The position numbers were made by a program, and so were the translations under genes. A stretch of 64,000 nucleotides of DNA from the NCBI RefSeq assembly GCF_001425005.1, contig NZ_LMDB01000003.1, positions 186,264 to 250,263 of the forward strand. Reading direction: 5' to 3'. The first letter of the stretch is position 1, and every line of letters begins with the position of its first letter. Source of the DNA: Duganella sp. Root336D2. GTDB lineage: Bacteria > Pseudomonadota > Gammaproteobacteria > Burkholderiales > Burkholderiaceae_D. A model generated the notes under the pieces. It saw only the letters and a program-made list of their open reading frames with translations, did not search any database and had not been told where the DNA came from. Positions 1 through 8,673 of the stretch are shown here, piece by piece.

Positions 1-1626
1 CAAATTGAGGTGGACGTGCGCCATCTGGTTCACCACACCCAGTTGTTCGCCGACATAAAAGCGCGTGCCGCGACGCACACGCACGCGTTCCGGCTTGCCT
101 TTCTCGTTGAGCAGGAGCTGGAAACGGTCGTCCAATGCGCGGTTCTTCCTGTCGCGCCCGACCTTCATGTGGATGTAGCTGGTCGTGCCGAGGTTGATGC
201 CTTCGCCCAGCGAAGCAAATGCCCAGTTCGGCAGCGGGTCGCTGACCTTGGCTTTTTCGACCACATGCACCGAGCTGCCGACGTCGGCCTGGACGTCGAG
301 GCCGGCGTGGAAGTGATGGCGGCTGTCGCCGTCATAGCTTCCCCTCACCTCGCCCATCAGGCCCACCACTTCGTGCGGCTGGTTTTGCGGGAGGACCGGC
401 CAGGGCATCGGGCCTTCACTGCGCCGGGCCATGATCTCGCTCGCTGTCGGCGCCGGTGCCGCCGCGGCCAGCGCCTGCCCTGCGGCCTGCGCGCTGCCGA
501 TCAGCGGCGCGGCAGCTTGCGCGGCCGTGGGCAGCGGTGCCGCGTTTGCACCGGCATGCACCACGCGATGCAGGCGCTGTGCGGCGCCGTCCGAGAGGAC
601 CAGCGTGCCGTTCGGCGCCAGCGCCAGGCTGCGCGGGCCGTAGACCTGGATATTGCCATCGATACCGGTAGCCGGATCGGCTGGCCGCGCCGCATCGGGC
701 ATGCCGGCCAGGCTGCCATCCGGCGCCAGTTGCAGCAGGCGGCCGCGCGACGACACAGCGATATAGACAAAGCCATCATGCGTAAGCGCCAGCGCCATCG
801 GGCGGCGCAGCAGCGGTTCCTTTTCCAGTTCGGGTGCCACGGCAAGGGTCACTACCGAGCCGTCCGGGTTAATGCGGCGCACGGCGTCATTGCTGGTATC
901 GGCGATGTAGATGCCATCTTTGCCGATTGCGATTCCGCAAGGGGTGTCGAATTGCGCCGCCTCGCCAACGCCATCCGTGAAACCGGGGCTTGCGCTGCCA
1001 GCCAGCGTAGTGACCGTGCCATCGAGGGCGATTTTGCGAATCCGGTCGTTATAGGTGTCGGCGACATAGACGACGCCCGCCGCATCGACTGCCACGCCGA
1101 CCGGACCGTTAAACTGCGCCTGCGCACCCTGCCCGTCCGCAAAGCCGGCAATGCCGCTGCCGGCCAAGGTCGACACCGTGCCGTCCGCCGCGATCTTGCG
1201 GATCACATGATTGCCCGTATCGGCGACGTAGACATTGCCCTGCTTGTCCAGCGCTATGCCGGAAGGCGTGTTGAAGGCGGCGGCGGCGCCGATGCCCTCC
1301 CGGTAGCCTTCAATGCCGCCTGCCAGCACGCGCGTGCTGCCGTCCGCAGCCAGCACCGACACAGTGTTCTTTTCTCCGCCATCGGAGAAATAGACATTCC
1401 CCTGCTTGTCGACAGCAACCCCATATGGGTCGGCCAGTCCAGACTCCAGCAAGGTATCCAGCCGCGCCGGCCAGGCCCTCTCGGTTGGCGCCGGTCCGCG
1501 CTTGACCAGTTCCGGCAAGCGTGCCGCCACGCTGGCTACTGGCGCGGAATAGTAGAAATAGCCGCCGGCACCGGCAATCGCCAGCACAGCAGCCCCAATA
1601 GCAGTCAGTTTGATAGATGTACTCAC
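1..1626 (-). CDS. NHL-repeat protein fused to an M23-like peptidase domain (3' end outside window)
   Basis: The reading frame opens with GTG at 1626 and runs off the left edge, giving 542 residues so far. Residues about 5-27 form a hydrophobic signal or anchor segment. Residues about 75-330 carry at least four NHL repeats, seen as recurring G-V-A-V-D...G-N-V-Y-V-A-D-T and I-R-K-I...D-G-T-V blocks, which build a beta-propeller. After an Ala/Pro-rich linker, an M23/LytM-like domain follows: H-A-G-L-D near residue 440 fits the HxxxD zinc motif and H-V-H near residue 538 fits the HxH motif. It is probably an envelope-anchored protein that couples a propeller to a peptidoglycan endopeptidase-type fold. 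Activity cannot be judged because the C-terminus is missing. The domain calls are by motif only. Confidence 0.75.
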   Translation of the reverse strand, partial: MSTSIKLTAIGAAVLAIAGAGGYFYYSAPVASVAARLPELVKRGPAPTERAWPARLDTLLESGLADPYGVAVDKQGNVYFSDGGEKNTVSVLAADGSTRVLAGGIEGYREGIGAAAAFNTPSGIALDKQGNVYVADTGNHVIRKIAADGTVSTLAGSGIAGFADGQGAQAQFNGPVGVAVDAAGVVYVADTYNDRIRKIALDGTVTTLAGSASPGFTDGVGEAAQFDTPCGIAIGKDGIYIADTSNDAVRRINPDGSVVTLAVAPELEKEPLLRRPMALALTHDGFVYIAVSSRGRLLQLAPDGSLAGMPDAARPADPATGIDGNIQVYGPRSLALAPNGTLVLSDGAAQRLHRVVHAGANAAPLPTAAQAAAPLIGSAQAAGQALAAAAPAPTASEIMARRSEGPMPWPVLPQNQPHEVVGLMGEVRGSYDGDSRHHFHAGLDVQADVGSSVHVVEKAKVSDPLPNWAFASLGEGINLGTTSYIHMKVGRDRKNRALDDRFQLLLNEKGKPERVRVRRGTRFYVGEQLGVVNQMAHVHLNL

Positions 1627-1665
1627 AGCCTGGATTCTACCTGCCCCTTTGCAGAAGATGAAGGC

Positions 1666-1698
1666 ATTGCCACGGTAGCCGCAGGCCGCCGTGGCAAT
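1666..1698. repeat. Perfect 10-bp inverted repeat between two minus-strand genes
   Basis: ATTGCCACGG at 1666-1675 is exactly complementary to 1689-1698, with a 13-nt loop. It lies just downstream of the serine hydrolase stop and upstream of the NHL gene. No T-run follows on the minus strand, so it is a hairpin or processing site rather than a clear intrinsic terminator. Confidence 0.5.
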
Positions 1699-1713
1699 CA
1701 CCGGCAAACTGCC

Positions 1714-2811
1714 TTACTGTGGCTTGGCCATGCCGGACATCAGGCTCATGACCAGCCGGGTTTCCTGCTGCTCGGCGCCGCTACCTTCGCCGGCATTGGC
1801 GACGACCAAAACGCCGCTTTGGCTGTCCGGCGCCAGGGCCACCAGGGCATTCCAGTAACCGTTGGAACCGGCGTGCATCAGTAGACGCATCGGTGCGTGG
1901 GCCGGCCAGTTGCTTTTCACGCCCCAGCCAAGGGCCGCGCCGGATTCCCCTTGGGGCGCATGGAGGAATCGATAGCCTTGCTGCGAAAGCAGTTTGCCCT
2001 CGCCGCGTTCACCGGCCATCTGGTCGAGTACGAACCTGGACCAATCTGCCAAGCTCATTTTGATGGTCGCGCCGGCAGGTGCAAAAAAAGGCGGGATGTC
2101 GGCAGCCAATCCTGTCAGCGGCTTGCCGGCCTTGTGGCCGAGTACTTGCCCCTGGCGCGAGGGGCTGGTGTCGACTTGCATGCCGAGCGGAGCGTACACC
2201 TGTTCCTGCATGAGGCTTTCAAAGCTTTGGCCGGTGGCGCGCTCCGCAACGGCGGCGGCGATGATGTAGCCGCTGTTGGAGTATTGCGACTCGGCGCGGA
2301 CCGGGCCCGCTGGCGCTTCGCTGAGTGCGCGCTGGACGTATTCCATGCGCAGTACCGGCAGCGCACGCCGGTCCTTGCGCGTGGCTTCGATGCGCTTCTC
2401 GTCACTGTTGGGAGGCAGTCCGGCGCGATGCGAGAGCAAGTCGGCCAGCGTGACGGACTGATATTCCGTACGCATTACGGTGTCGGGGAGCATGTCCTTC
2501 AGCTTGGCGTCCCAGGAAAGTTTGCCCGCCTCAACCAGGCGCGCGATCAGCGTTGCTGTCATCGCCTTGGCATCTGAGCCGATATGCCAATGGTCGGACA
2601 ATTGCGCGCGAGCGGGGCTGCCTCCAGCACGCACCCCGCGCACCGCCTGATCTTCAACTTTGCCGTCGCGAATGACCAGCACGGCCATTGCAGGGATGCT
2701 GCGATCTTTCAGGGCCGTGGCAAGTTGGGCGTCAAGGCTGCCGGCATGTGCGCTGGATGTAGACAAAACCATGGCCGCCACAGCGTAGGCGAAGCAAAAG
2801 GTAGGCCGCAT
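1714..2811 (-). CDS. Serine hydrolase, class C beta-lactamase/esterase fold
   Basis: A protein of 365 residues with a signal peptide (residues 1-23, ending A-H-A). It has the three motifs of the class C beta-lactamase/DD-peptidase-like hydrolases: S79-D-A-K82 (SxxK, nucleophile and base), Y177-S-N179 (YxN) and a late H-A-G triad in place of KTG. Such proteins are periplasmic esterases, D-amino peptidases or beta-lactamase relatives; the substrate cannot be read from sequence. An AGGAG site lies 10 nt before the ATG. The length is typical of the family. It is probably a monocistronic gene, with the NHL/M23 gene 87 bp downstream on the same strand. Confidence 0.85.
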   Translation of the reverse strand: MRPTFCFAYAVAAMVLSTSSAHAGSLDAQLATALKDRSIPAMAVLVIRDGKVEDQAVRGVRAGGSPARAQLSDHWHIGSDAKAMTATLIARLVEAGKLSWDAKLKDMLPDTVMRTEYQSVTLADLLSHRAGLPPNSDEKRIEATRKDRRALPVLRMEYVQRALSEAPAGPVRAESQYSNSGYIIAAAVAERATGQSFESLMQEQVYAPLGMQVDTSPSRQGQVLGHKAGKPLTGLAADIPPFFAPAGATIKMSLADWSRFVLDQMAGERGEGKLLSQQGYRFLHAPQGESGAALGWGVKSNWPAHAPMRLLMHAGSNGYWNALVALAPDSQSGVLVVANAGEGSGAEQQETRLVMSLMSGMAKPQ

Positions 2812-2914
2812 CGATAAGACTCCTGGTATGTATTAAGGTGACTTAAATGTAAGAGATCGCACGTTCGTTGCGGCTGAATATGCGACAGGCGGCGATTTTG
2901 CTTGCCTGAAATGC

Positions 2915-2943
2915 AAAAAAAAAGCCCGCTCAGGGAGCGGGCT
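2915..2943 (-). terminator. Rho-independent terminator after prc
   Basis: A perfect 9-bp stem, 2923-2931 pairing with 2935-2943 around loop AGG, is followed on the minus strand by nine T residues. It is about 110 bp beyond the prc stop codon and upstream of the next minus-strand gene. Confidence 0.9.
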
Positions 2944-3051
2944 GAAGTCTATTTCCTTGGAGGAGAATAGAGGAGACAGGTGCAAGTATGCTGCGGCGCG
3001 GTATATCTGTCTACTTTATTGTAGTAATACTAGATATAACCAACCGAAATA

Positions 3052-5298
3052 TCACTTGTCGTTTACGTAAGGCAGCACCCGGGTGGCCAGGCGGGTATCA
3101 GTGCGCAGCACGCTTACCTCGTCGGCCAGGATGTGCACTGCCTCGTTCAGCAGTACGTCCTTGGCATTCTTGGCTGCCTTTTCGGCATCCAGTTCCGCAG
3201 ACAGGGAGCGTTCGTCCGCCTGCAGGCCATCGTCGGTGCGGATCGCGCCACGAACCTGGTTGGCCTGGCGCTGGGCGGCGCGCGGGTTGGCAGGTTTGGC
3301 GGCAATCGCCTTGTTCAGCGCATCTTTCGGGTCCGGCACCAGGATAGGATCATCCGGCGATGGGCCTGCAGCCAGGCGCTGCTCGCGCAGCTTGGCGCGC
3401 GCCTCTTGCTGGTCGCGCTCCTTGCGGCGCACCGTTTCATTCAGCGACACCACGTTGTCCGCGCGCTGCTTTTTGACATAGTTGATGTCGTCCAGCAGGT
3501 ACTGGTAGTCCTTGTCCTTGGCAACGCGTGCCTCATGCTTTTTGTCCAGCATCGGCACGATTTCCTTCAACTCGCCGGCCGGAATGTACACCGCAGGCTT
3601 GATCTGGGTGTATGGCAGCGCGTTGTCGTAGCTCGATTCGCCGAAGTTTTCGGCATCGCTGGTGGAGGCAAGCTTGATGTCTGGTGTCACGCCGCGCAAC
3701 TGGGTAGTACCGCCGTTGATGCGGAAGAACTGGGCAACCGTCATCTTCAGTTCGCCGAAGCGCGACTTGTCGCTCTGGCCGAAGCGGTCCAGGTTGACCA
3801 GGGTTTGCACGGTGCCCTTGCCGAAACTGGGCTCACCGATCACCAGGCCGCGGCCGTAATCCTGGATTGCCGCCGCGAAGATCTCGGAAGCCGATGCCGA
3901 ACCGCGGTTGATCAGTACACCCACCGGGCCATCCCACGACAGGCCAGGCACATTGTCCGCTTCCACTTCCACGCGGCCTTCGGCATTACGCTGCTGCACC
4001 ACAGGACCGCGATCGATGAACAGGCCGGTCAGCTCGACTGCCTCGGTCAGCGAACCGCCGCCGTTGTTGCGCAGGTCGATCAGGACGTTGTCGACCTTCT
4101 CTTTCTTCAGTTCGCCCAGCAGGCGGGATACGTCGCGCGTGGCGCTCTTGTAATCCTTGTCGCCCTTGCGGCGCGCGTCCCAATCCTGGTAGAAGGTCGG
4201 CAGCGAGATCACGCCGATGCGGCGTTTCACAGCGCCGTCCTTGACTTCCAGGATCGAGCGCTTGGCCGACTGCTCTTCCATGCTGATTTTCTTGCGTACC
4301 AGCGACAGCACGAACGGCTTGCCGTCCGGGCCCGCATCGGCGCCCAGTACCTGCAGCTTGACGGTGGAATCTTTCGGGCCGCGGATCAATTGCACCACGT
4401 CGTCGATACGCCAGCCCAGCACGTCGGTGTACTTGTCGGAATCGCCCTGTGCCACGCCGACAATGCGGTCGCCCGCTTTCAGCTTGTTGGACAGGCCGGC
4501 CGGGCTGCCAGGCACCACTTCGCGAATCACGGTGTATTCGTCGCGGTTCTGCAGCACGGCGCCGATGCCTTCCAGCGACAGGCGCATGGCGATGTCGAAG
4601 TTCTCGGAAGCGCGCGGGCCAAGGTAGTTGGTGTGCGGCTCGATCGACATGGCGTAGGCGTTCATGAAGATCTGGAACACGTCCTCGCTATTCAGCTTGC
4701 GCGAACGGGTAACGTAGTTTTCGTAGCGCTTGTCCAGCGTTTCGCGGATCGACTTGTCGTCCTTGCCCGCCAGTTTCAGGCGCAACCAGTCATTTTTCAC
4801 GCGCTTGCGCCACAAGTCTTTCACTTCGGCTTCGGTCTTCGGCCAGTCGGCCTTTTCGCGGTCGAACTGGTAGCTCTCATCCTGCGTAAAGTCGAACCTG
4901 GTTTTCAACAGCTCGCGGGCATAGGCCATGCGGTCGGAAAAGCGCTGCTGGTACAGGTTGTAAATGGCGAATGGCGTTTGCAGGTTTTCGCTGGTGATCG
5001 CGTCATCCAGGCGGGATTTTTCCTTGTTGAAGGAATCGATATCAGCCTGGGTAAAGAACAGCTTTTCGCCGTCGAGCGATTTGAAGTAGCGGTCGAAGAT
5101 CTTTTCCGACATCGCGTCGTCCAGCGGCATAGCCTTGTAATGGTAGCGCGACAGCACGCGGGAGGCCCACAAGGCGGCCTGGGTCTGCTGTGCTGCAGGC
5201 TTGACGGTTACGTCTGTCGCCTTGTCTGCCTGGGCTGCGCTTGCATAAGCGGTGATCAGTGCCAGGGACATGGTGGCCAACAGGGTGTGCTTCTTCAT
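3052..5298 (-). CDS. prc: Carboxy-terminal (tail-specific) processing protease Prc
   Basis: A periplasmic S41 serine protease of 748 residues, close to the roughly 680 of E. coli Prc, which trims or degrades envelope proteins from their C-termini. It has a signal peptide (1-24, ending A-Q-A), an N-terminal helical domain, and a PDZ domain around residues 245-330. The catalytic segment matches the Ser-Ala-Ser-Ala-Ser-Glu region of Prc; by the 25-residue spacing to the G-K-G lysine, Ser469 and Lys494 form the catalytic dyad. The C-terminal third is charged and helical, as in the Prc-specific tail domain. A GGAG site precedes the ATG. It is transcribed divergently from the chemoreceptor gene across a 250-bp spacer and ends in a strong terminator. 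Confidence 0.93.
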   Translation of the reverse strand: MKKHTLLATMSLALITAYASAAQADKATDVTVKPAAQQTQAALWASRVLSRYHYKAMPLDDAMSEKIFDRYFKSLDGEKLFFTQADIDSFNKEKSRLDDAITSENLQTPFAIYNLYQQRFSDRMAYARELLKTRFDFTQDESYQFDREKADWPKTEAEVKDLWRKRVKNDWLRLKLAGKDDKSIRETLDKRYENYVTRSRKLNSEDVFQIFMNAYAMSIEPHTNYLGPRASENFDIAMRLSLEGIGAVLQNRDEYTVIREVVPGSPAGLSNKLKAGDRIVGVAQGDSDKYTDVLGWRIDDVVQLIRGPKDSTVKLQVLGADAGPDGKPFVLSLVRKKISMEEQSAKRSILEVKDGAVKRRIGVISLPTFYQDWDARRKGDKDYKSATRDVSRLLGELKKEKVDNVLIDLRNNGGGSLTEAVELTGLFIDRGPVVQQRNAEGRVEVEADNVPGLSWDGPVGVLINRGSASASEIFAAAIQDYGRGLVIGEPSFGKGTVQTLVNLDRFGQSDKSRFGELKMTVAQFFRINGGTTQLRGVTPDIKLASTSDAENFGESSYDNALPYTQIKPAVYIPAGELKEIVPMLDKKHEARVAKDKDYQYLLDDINYVKKQRADNVVSLNETVRRKERDQQEARAKLREQRLAAGPSPDDPILVPDPKDALNKAIAAKPANPRAAQRQANQVRGAIRTDDGLQADERSLSAELDAEKAAKNAKDVLLNEAVHILADEVSVLRTDTRLATRVLPYVNDK

Positions 5299-5548
5299 CG
5301 GCTTGCTCCGAACGTAGGTGTTTCTAAAAGAATAGTGCTAATCCCATTCTACAGGATAGGACACTCTCGAGGAGAGAGCGATAGTGGGCAGTGTGCTGCC
5401 CTTCACTTAAGCCAGTCTGAAGGCTGAGCTTCCTGGCAAGCTTTACGCTAAGTCATTGAATTTACTAAGAAACATTTTGTAACAAGCGAAATTTCCACTC
5501 GGCAACGAGATATCATATCGGCCCTTCCCCGAAAATAAACAAGCATCC

Positions 5549-7546
5549 ATGTCCAATCCAACGCCCCCTGCGCGCAGCTGGAGCGTCGGCACCAAGATTG
5601 CCGCCTTCACCTTCGTCCTTGTCAGCGCACTGTTAGCGCTACTTATTACCTTCATCAGCTGGAGCAGCACCGCCATGCTGGAGCAGCGCGCGCGCGAGCA
5701 TGTCGCCGCCGACCTGAATGGCGTGTCAAATATGCTGGACGTATTCAATGCTGCCATGGTGAACGATGCCGGCAGCTATGCCCGCCAGTTTGCGGCCTAC
5801 GTGCCAGGCCCGTTCGAGCTCGATGGCGGCCAATTGACGGCCAACGGCAAGGCCGTCAACAACGACTTCAGCATCCCCGACAATTTCACCACGCAGACCG
5901 GCGCCATTGCGACCATCTTCGCCGCCGATGGCACTGATTTCGTCCGGGTCACCACTTCGGTCAAAAAGGAAAACGGTGAGCGCGCAGTAGGCACCAGGCT
6001 TGATCACGGCAATCCAAGCTACGCCCTGCTGCGCGAAGGGCGCTCCTACACCGGCCTGGCGCAGCTGTTCGGCAAGCCGTACATCACCCAGTACGACCCG
6101 GTCAAGGATGCCTCGGGCAAGGTCGTTGGCGTGCTGTTCATCGGTCTGGATATCAGCAAGAACATCGCAGCGTTGAAGGATAAGATCAAGGGTATCCGCA
6201 TTGGCGAGACAGGCTATGTCTATGTATTGAGCGCCGCCGCCGGCAAGGACTACGGCACGCTGCTGGTGCATCCGTCCAAGGAGGGCGCATCGATGCTGGA
6301 TACCAAGGACAGCGATGGCAAGGCCTTCATCCAGGACATGCTGGAGCAAAAGACGGGCGAAATCCGCTATATGTGGGCCGATGCCGAAAGCAAGGCCGCC
6401 CCTAAGGAAAAGCTGCTGGTCTACCGCTACTTCGGCGACTGGAAATGGATCGTCGCGGGCGGCACCTACGTCAGCGAGATCACCAGGGATGCCGTCACTG
6501 CCCGCAACCGTTACGCAGTATGCGGCATCGTCGCCCTGCTCGCCTTTGCCGCCAGCCTGTTGCTGCTGGTGCGCACCATTGTGAGCCGTCCGCTGGTGCA
6601 GGTGCAGGATGCCGCCGGCCGTATCGCCAGCGGCGACCTGACTGTGCGCCTGGACGTTACCACCGGCGATGAGATCGGCAAGGTGCTGGCTGCGATGAAC
6701 GGCATCAGCGAGCGCCTGGCCAACGTGGTAGGCGGCGTGCGCGAAGGCGCCGACCAGATCGCCACCGCATCCTCGGAAATCGCGGCCGGCAACCAGGACC
6801 TGTCGGCTCGTACCGAGCAGCAGGCCTCCAGCCTCGAAGAAACTGCCGCCTCGATGGAAGAATTGACGTCCACCGTGCGCCAGAACGCCGACAACGCCCG
6901 CCAGGCCAATGCGCTGGCGCGTGAAGCGTCGGATGTGGCCTCGCGCGGCGGTGCGCAGGTAGCGCAGGTGGTCGAGAAAATGGGCGCCATCAACGAAGCT
7001 TCGCGCAAGATTGAAGACATTATTTCGGTGATCGACAGCATCGCCTTCCAGACCAATATCCTGGCGCTGAATGCCGCAGTTGAAGCAGCGCGTGCCGGCG
7101 AACAGGGTCGCGGTTTCGCAGTCGTGGCATCCGAGGTGCGCAACCTGGCCCAGCGCAGTGCCGCTGCGGCGCAAGAGATCAAAGGCCTGATCGCCAATTC
7201 CACCGGCGAAGTCGAAGCCGGCGCCAAGCTGGTCGAACTGGCCGGTGCAACGATGGACGAAGTGGTCAACAGCGTGCGCCGCGTGACCGACATCATGGGT
7301 GAAATCAGCGCCGCCAGCGAGGAACAGCGCGCCGGCATCGACCAGGTCAACCAGGCCATCGGCCAGATGGACCAGGTGACGCAGCAGAATGCCGCCCTGG
7401 TCGAGGAAGCCGCCGCTGCGGCAGCGGCCATGCAGGATCAGGCCGAAGCGCTGGCGCGCGAAGTGGGCGCCTTCAAGCTGCCGGTCAAGGCCACGAATGC
7501 AGCCAGGGGTACTTCGCCCAAGCGTACCAGCCTGCGCCTGCGATAA
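5549..7546 (+). CDS. Methyl-accepting chemotaxis protein with periplasmic Cache domain
   Basis: A transmembrane chemoreceptor of 665 residues. TM1 lies at about 14-37. The periplasmic part to about residue 320 resembles the Cache_3-Cache_2 type, with a [10 protein letters not shown] element. TM2 is at about 325-347, then HAMP, then a signalling domain with the hairpin tip motif around [15 protein letters not shown]. This domain signals to CheA through CheW. The C-terminus ends in basic residues and has no CheR-binding pentapeptide. No strong Shine-Dalgarno is visible before the ATG. The 3' end overlaps the convergent HELAH gene by 62 bp. The ligand is unknown; small carboxylates are common for this Cache type. 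Confidence 0.93.
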   Translation: MSNPTPPARSWSVGTKIAAFTFVLVSALLALLITFISWSSTAMLEQRAREHVAADLNGVSNMLDVFNAAMVNDAGSYARQFAAYVPGPFELDGGQLTANGKAVNNDFSIPDNFTTQTGAIATIFAADGTDFVRVTTSVKKENGERAVGTRLDHGNPSYALLREGRSYTGLAQLFGKPYITQYDPVKDASGKVVGVLFIGLDISKNIAALKDKIKGIRIGETGYVYVLSAAAGKDYGTLLVHPSKEGASMLDTKDSDGKAFIQDMLEQKTGEIRYMWADAESKAAPKEKLLVYRYFGDWKWIVAGGTYVSEITRDAVTARNRYAVCGIVALLAFAASLLLLVRTIVSRPLVQVQDAAGRIASGDLTVRLDVTTGDEIGKVLAAMNGISERLANVVGGVREGADQIATASSEIAAGNQDLSARTEQQASSLEETAASMEELTSTVRQNADNARQANALAREASDVASRGGAQVAQVVEKMGAINEASRKIEDIISVIDSIAFQTNILALNAAVEAARAGEQGRGFAVVASEVRNLAQRSAAAAQEIKGLIANSTGEVEAGAKLVELAGATMDEVVNSVRRVTDIMGEISAASEEQRAGIDQVNQAIGQMDQVTQQNAALVEEAAAAAAAMQDQAEALAREVGAFKLPVKATNAARGTSPKRTSLRLR

Positions 7547-7982
7547 ATGCCAAGGGCCATGATCGCATGGCCAATTTCCAGTCCGTCGCGGAAGGCCAGC
7601 AAGCCAGGAACTGCGGCGCGACCAGGAAGGCCAGTCCGGCGTCCAACGGCGTAAAGTGCCAGGCGCCGCGCGCACGCAGCGTGGCAACCCACCACGGGAT
7701 CAGCAGCAGCAGGATTGGCGCCAGTGCGGTGGGCGCGGAGTTGTACCAGCGCGCGTTGGCGAGTTGCACCTCCCCCAGGCGATAGCCCCGGCCCGCGCGG
7801 CGCGGAATGATGGAAAGTGACGTGGGCCGCGCGAACGTCGCCAGCCCGGCCAGGAAATGCGCCAGTTCATGGCACAGCGTTCCAGGAAGCCGCAGCAGCG
7901 TGAATACCACGTAGCGCCGCGACAGCACCCAGCTTGCCAGCGCCAGGCAGAGCGACGGCGTCAGGTAAAACAGTTTATCCAA
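7485..7982 (-). CDS. Small membrane protein with HELAH metalloprotease-like motif (M50-like)
   Basis: A protein of 165 residues with four or five hydrophobic segments and the sequence [10 protein letters not shown] at about residues 37-46. This HExxH motif within a membrane segment resembles M50 site-2 proteases and related M50-like integral membrane proteins. The frame opens with TTG directly after the TAA of the thymidine kinase gene (TAATTG), so it is probably translated by coupling to tdk. The last 62 bp overlap the 3' end of the convergent chemoreceptor gene. A third metal ligand (usually D or N in a late motif) is not obvious, so enzymatic activity is uncertain. Confidence 0.7.
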   Translation of the reverse strand: MDKLFYLTPSLCLALASWVLSRRYVVFTLLRLPGTLCHELAHFLAGLATFARPTSLSIIPRRAGRGYRLGEVQLANARWYNSAPTALAPILLLLIPWWVATLRARGAWHFTPLDAGLAFLVAPQFLACWPSATDWKLAMRSWPLAFIAGAGWYAWAKYPWLHSWP

Positions 7983-8534
7983 TTAACCCGTATAGAAGCA
8001 GCGGCCGCATGCCTGGCGGTAGGCCTCATTGCCGCCGATGCTGATTTGCTCGCCTTCACGGATACGCTCACCCTTCTCGTCGACCCGGATATTCATCGTG
8101 GCTTTTTTGCCGCAGGGGCAGATGTTCTTGATTTCCTCGATATCGTCGGCCAGTGCGAGCAGGTAGGCCGAACCCGGGAATGGCTCGCCGCGGAAGTCGC
8201 TGCGCAAGCCATAGCAGATCACCGGCACGCCTTTGGCCTGCGCCAGCTGGTGCAGCTGCTTGACCTGTTCCGGCAACAGGAATTGCGCCTCGTCGACCAG
8301 CACGCAAGCCACTTTCTGCATGTCCTGCAGGAAGTTCGTCCCGGACGAGAACAGCTCGACTTCGCGCTGCGGCCCGAGGCGGGAAGTCACCTTCCCCACG
8401 CCGTAGCGGTCGTCGATGGCCGCGGTGAACAGGCGCACGATCAGGCCCTGCTCTTCGTAGTTGTGGGCGACCTGCAGCATGGAGGTCGATTTGCCTGCGT
8501 TCATCGCAGAATAGCGGAAGTAGAGTTTTGCCAC
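7983..8534 (-). CDS. tdk: Thymidine kinase, type II
   Basis: A cytosolic enzyme that phosphorylates thymidine to dTMP in nucleoside salvage. The P-loop reads A-M-N-A-G-K-S-T (residues 10-17). A D-E-A-Q-F Walker-B/catalytic element lies near residue 97. The zinc-binding lasso cysteines appear as C-P-C-G and C-G-R-C-F towards the end. The length of 183 residues is normal for bacterial type II enzymes. The start is GTG at 8534 with only a weak ribosome site. The next gene on this strand starts immediately after the stop. Confidence 0.95.
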   Translation of the reverse strand: MAKLYFRYSAMNAGKSTSMLQVAHNYEEQGLIVRLFTAAIDDRYGVGKVTSRLGPQREVELFSSGTNFLQDMQKVACVLVDEAQFLLPEQVKQLHQLAQAKGVPVICYGLRSDFRGEPFPGSAYLLALADDIEEIKNICPCGKKATMNIRVDEKGERIREGEQISIGGNEAYRQACGRCFYTG

Positions 8535-8673
8535 GGTGGAAATTAATTTAAAAGTCGCTGCGGGATTATACGCGAGCCGCTATCCACCAAAAAAGGTATA
8601 AGCTAGCGCAAAGATATTCCTTCTTGGTTCAATCGGATCGCCACACAATGCGCGTTTTTCGCAAGGAGAGAAA

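Noticed and set aside
10..1884. Long plus-strand frame (624 codons) opposite the NHL gene
   Set aside because: The translation has no recognisable family and is rich in R, A, H and Q as expected for antisense text; the opposite strand shows clear NHL and M23 motifs.
5393..5408. GGGCAG/CTGCCC hairpin upstream of the first chemoreceptor
   Set aside because: Six bp with no T-run or conserved context; too short to call a regulatory element.
3133..5427. Plus-strand frame of 764 codons opposite prc
   Set aside because: It is the complement of a well-supported protease gene, and no motif is seen in its translation.
5726..7687. 653-codon minus-strand frame opposite the chemoreceptor
   Set aside because: It is antisense to the signalling domain, has low-complexity composition and no family match.
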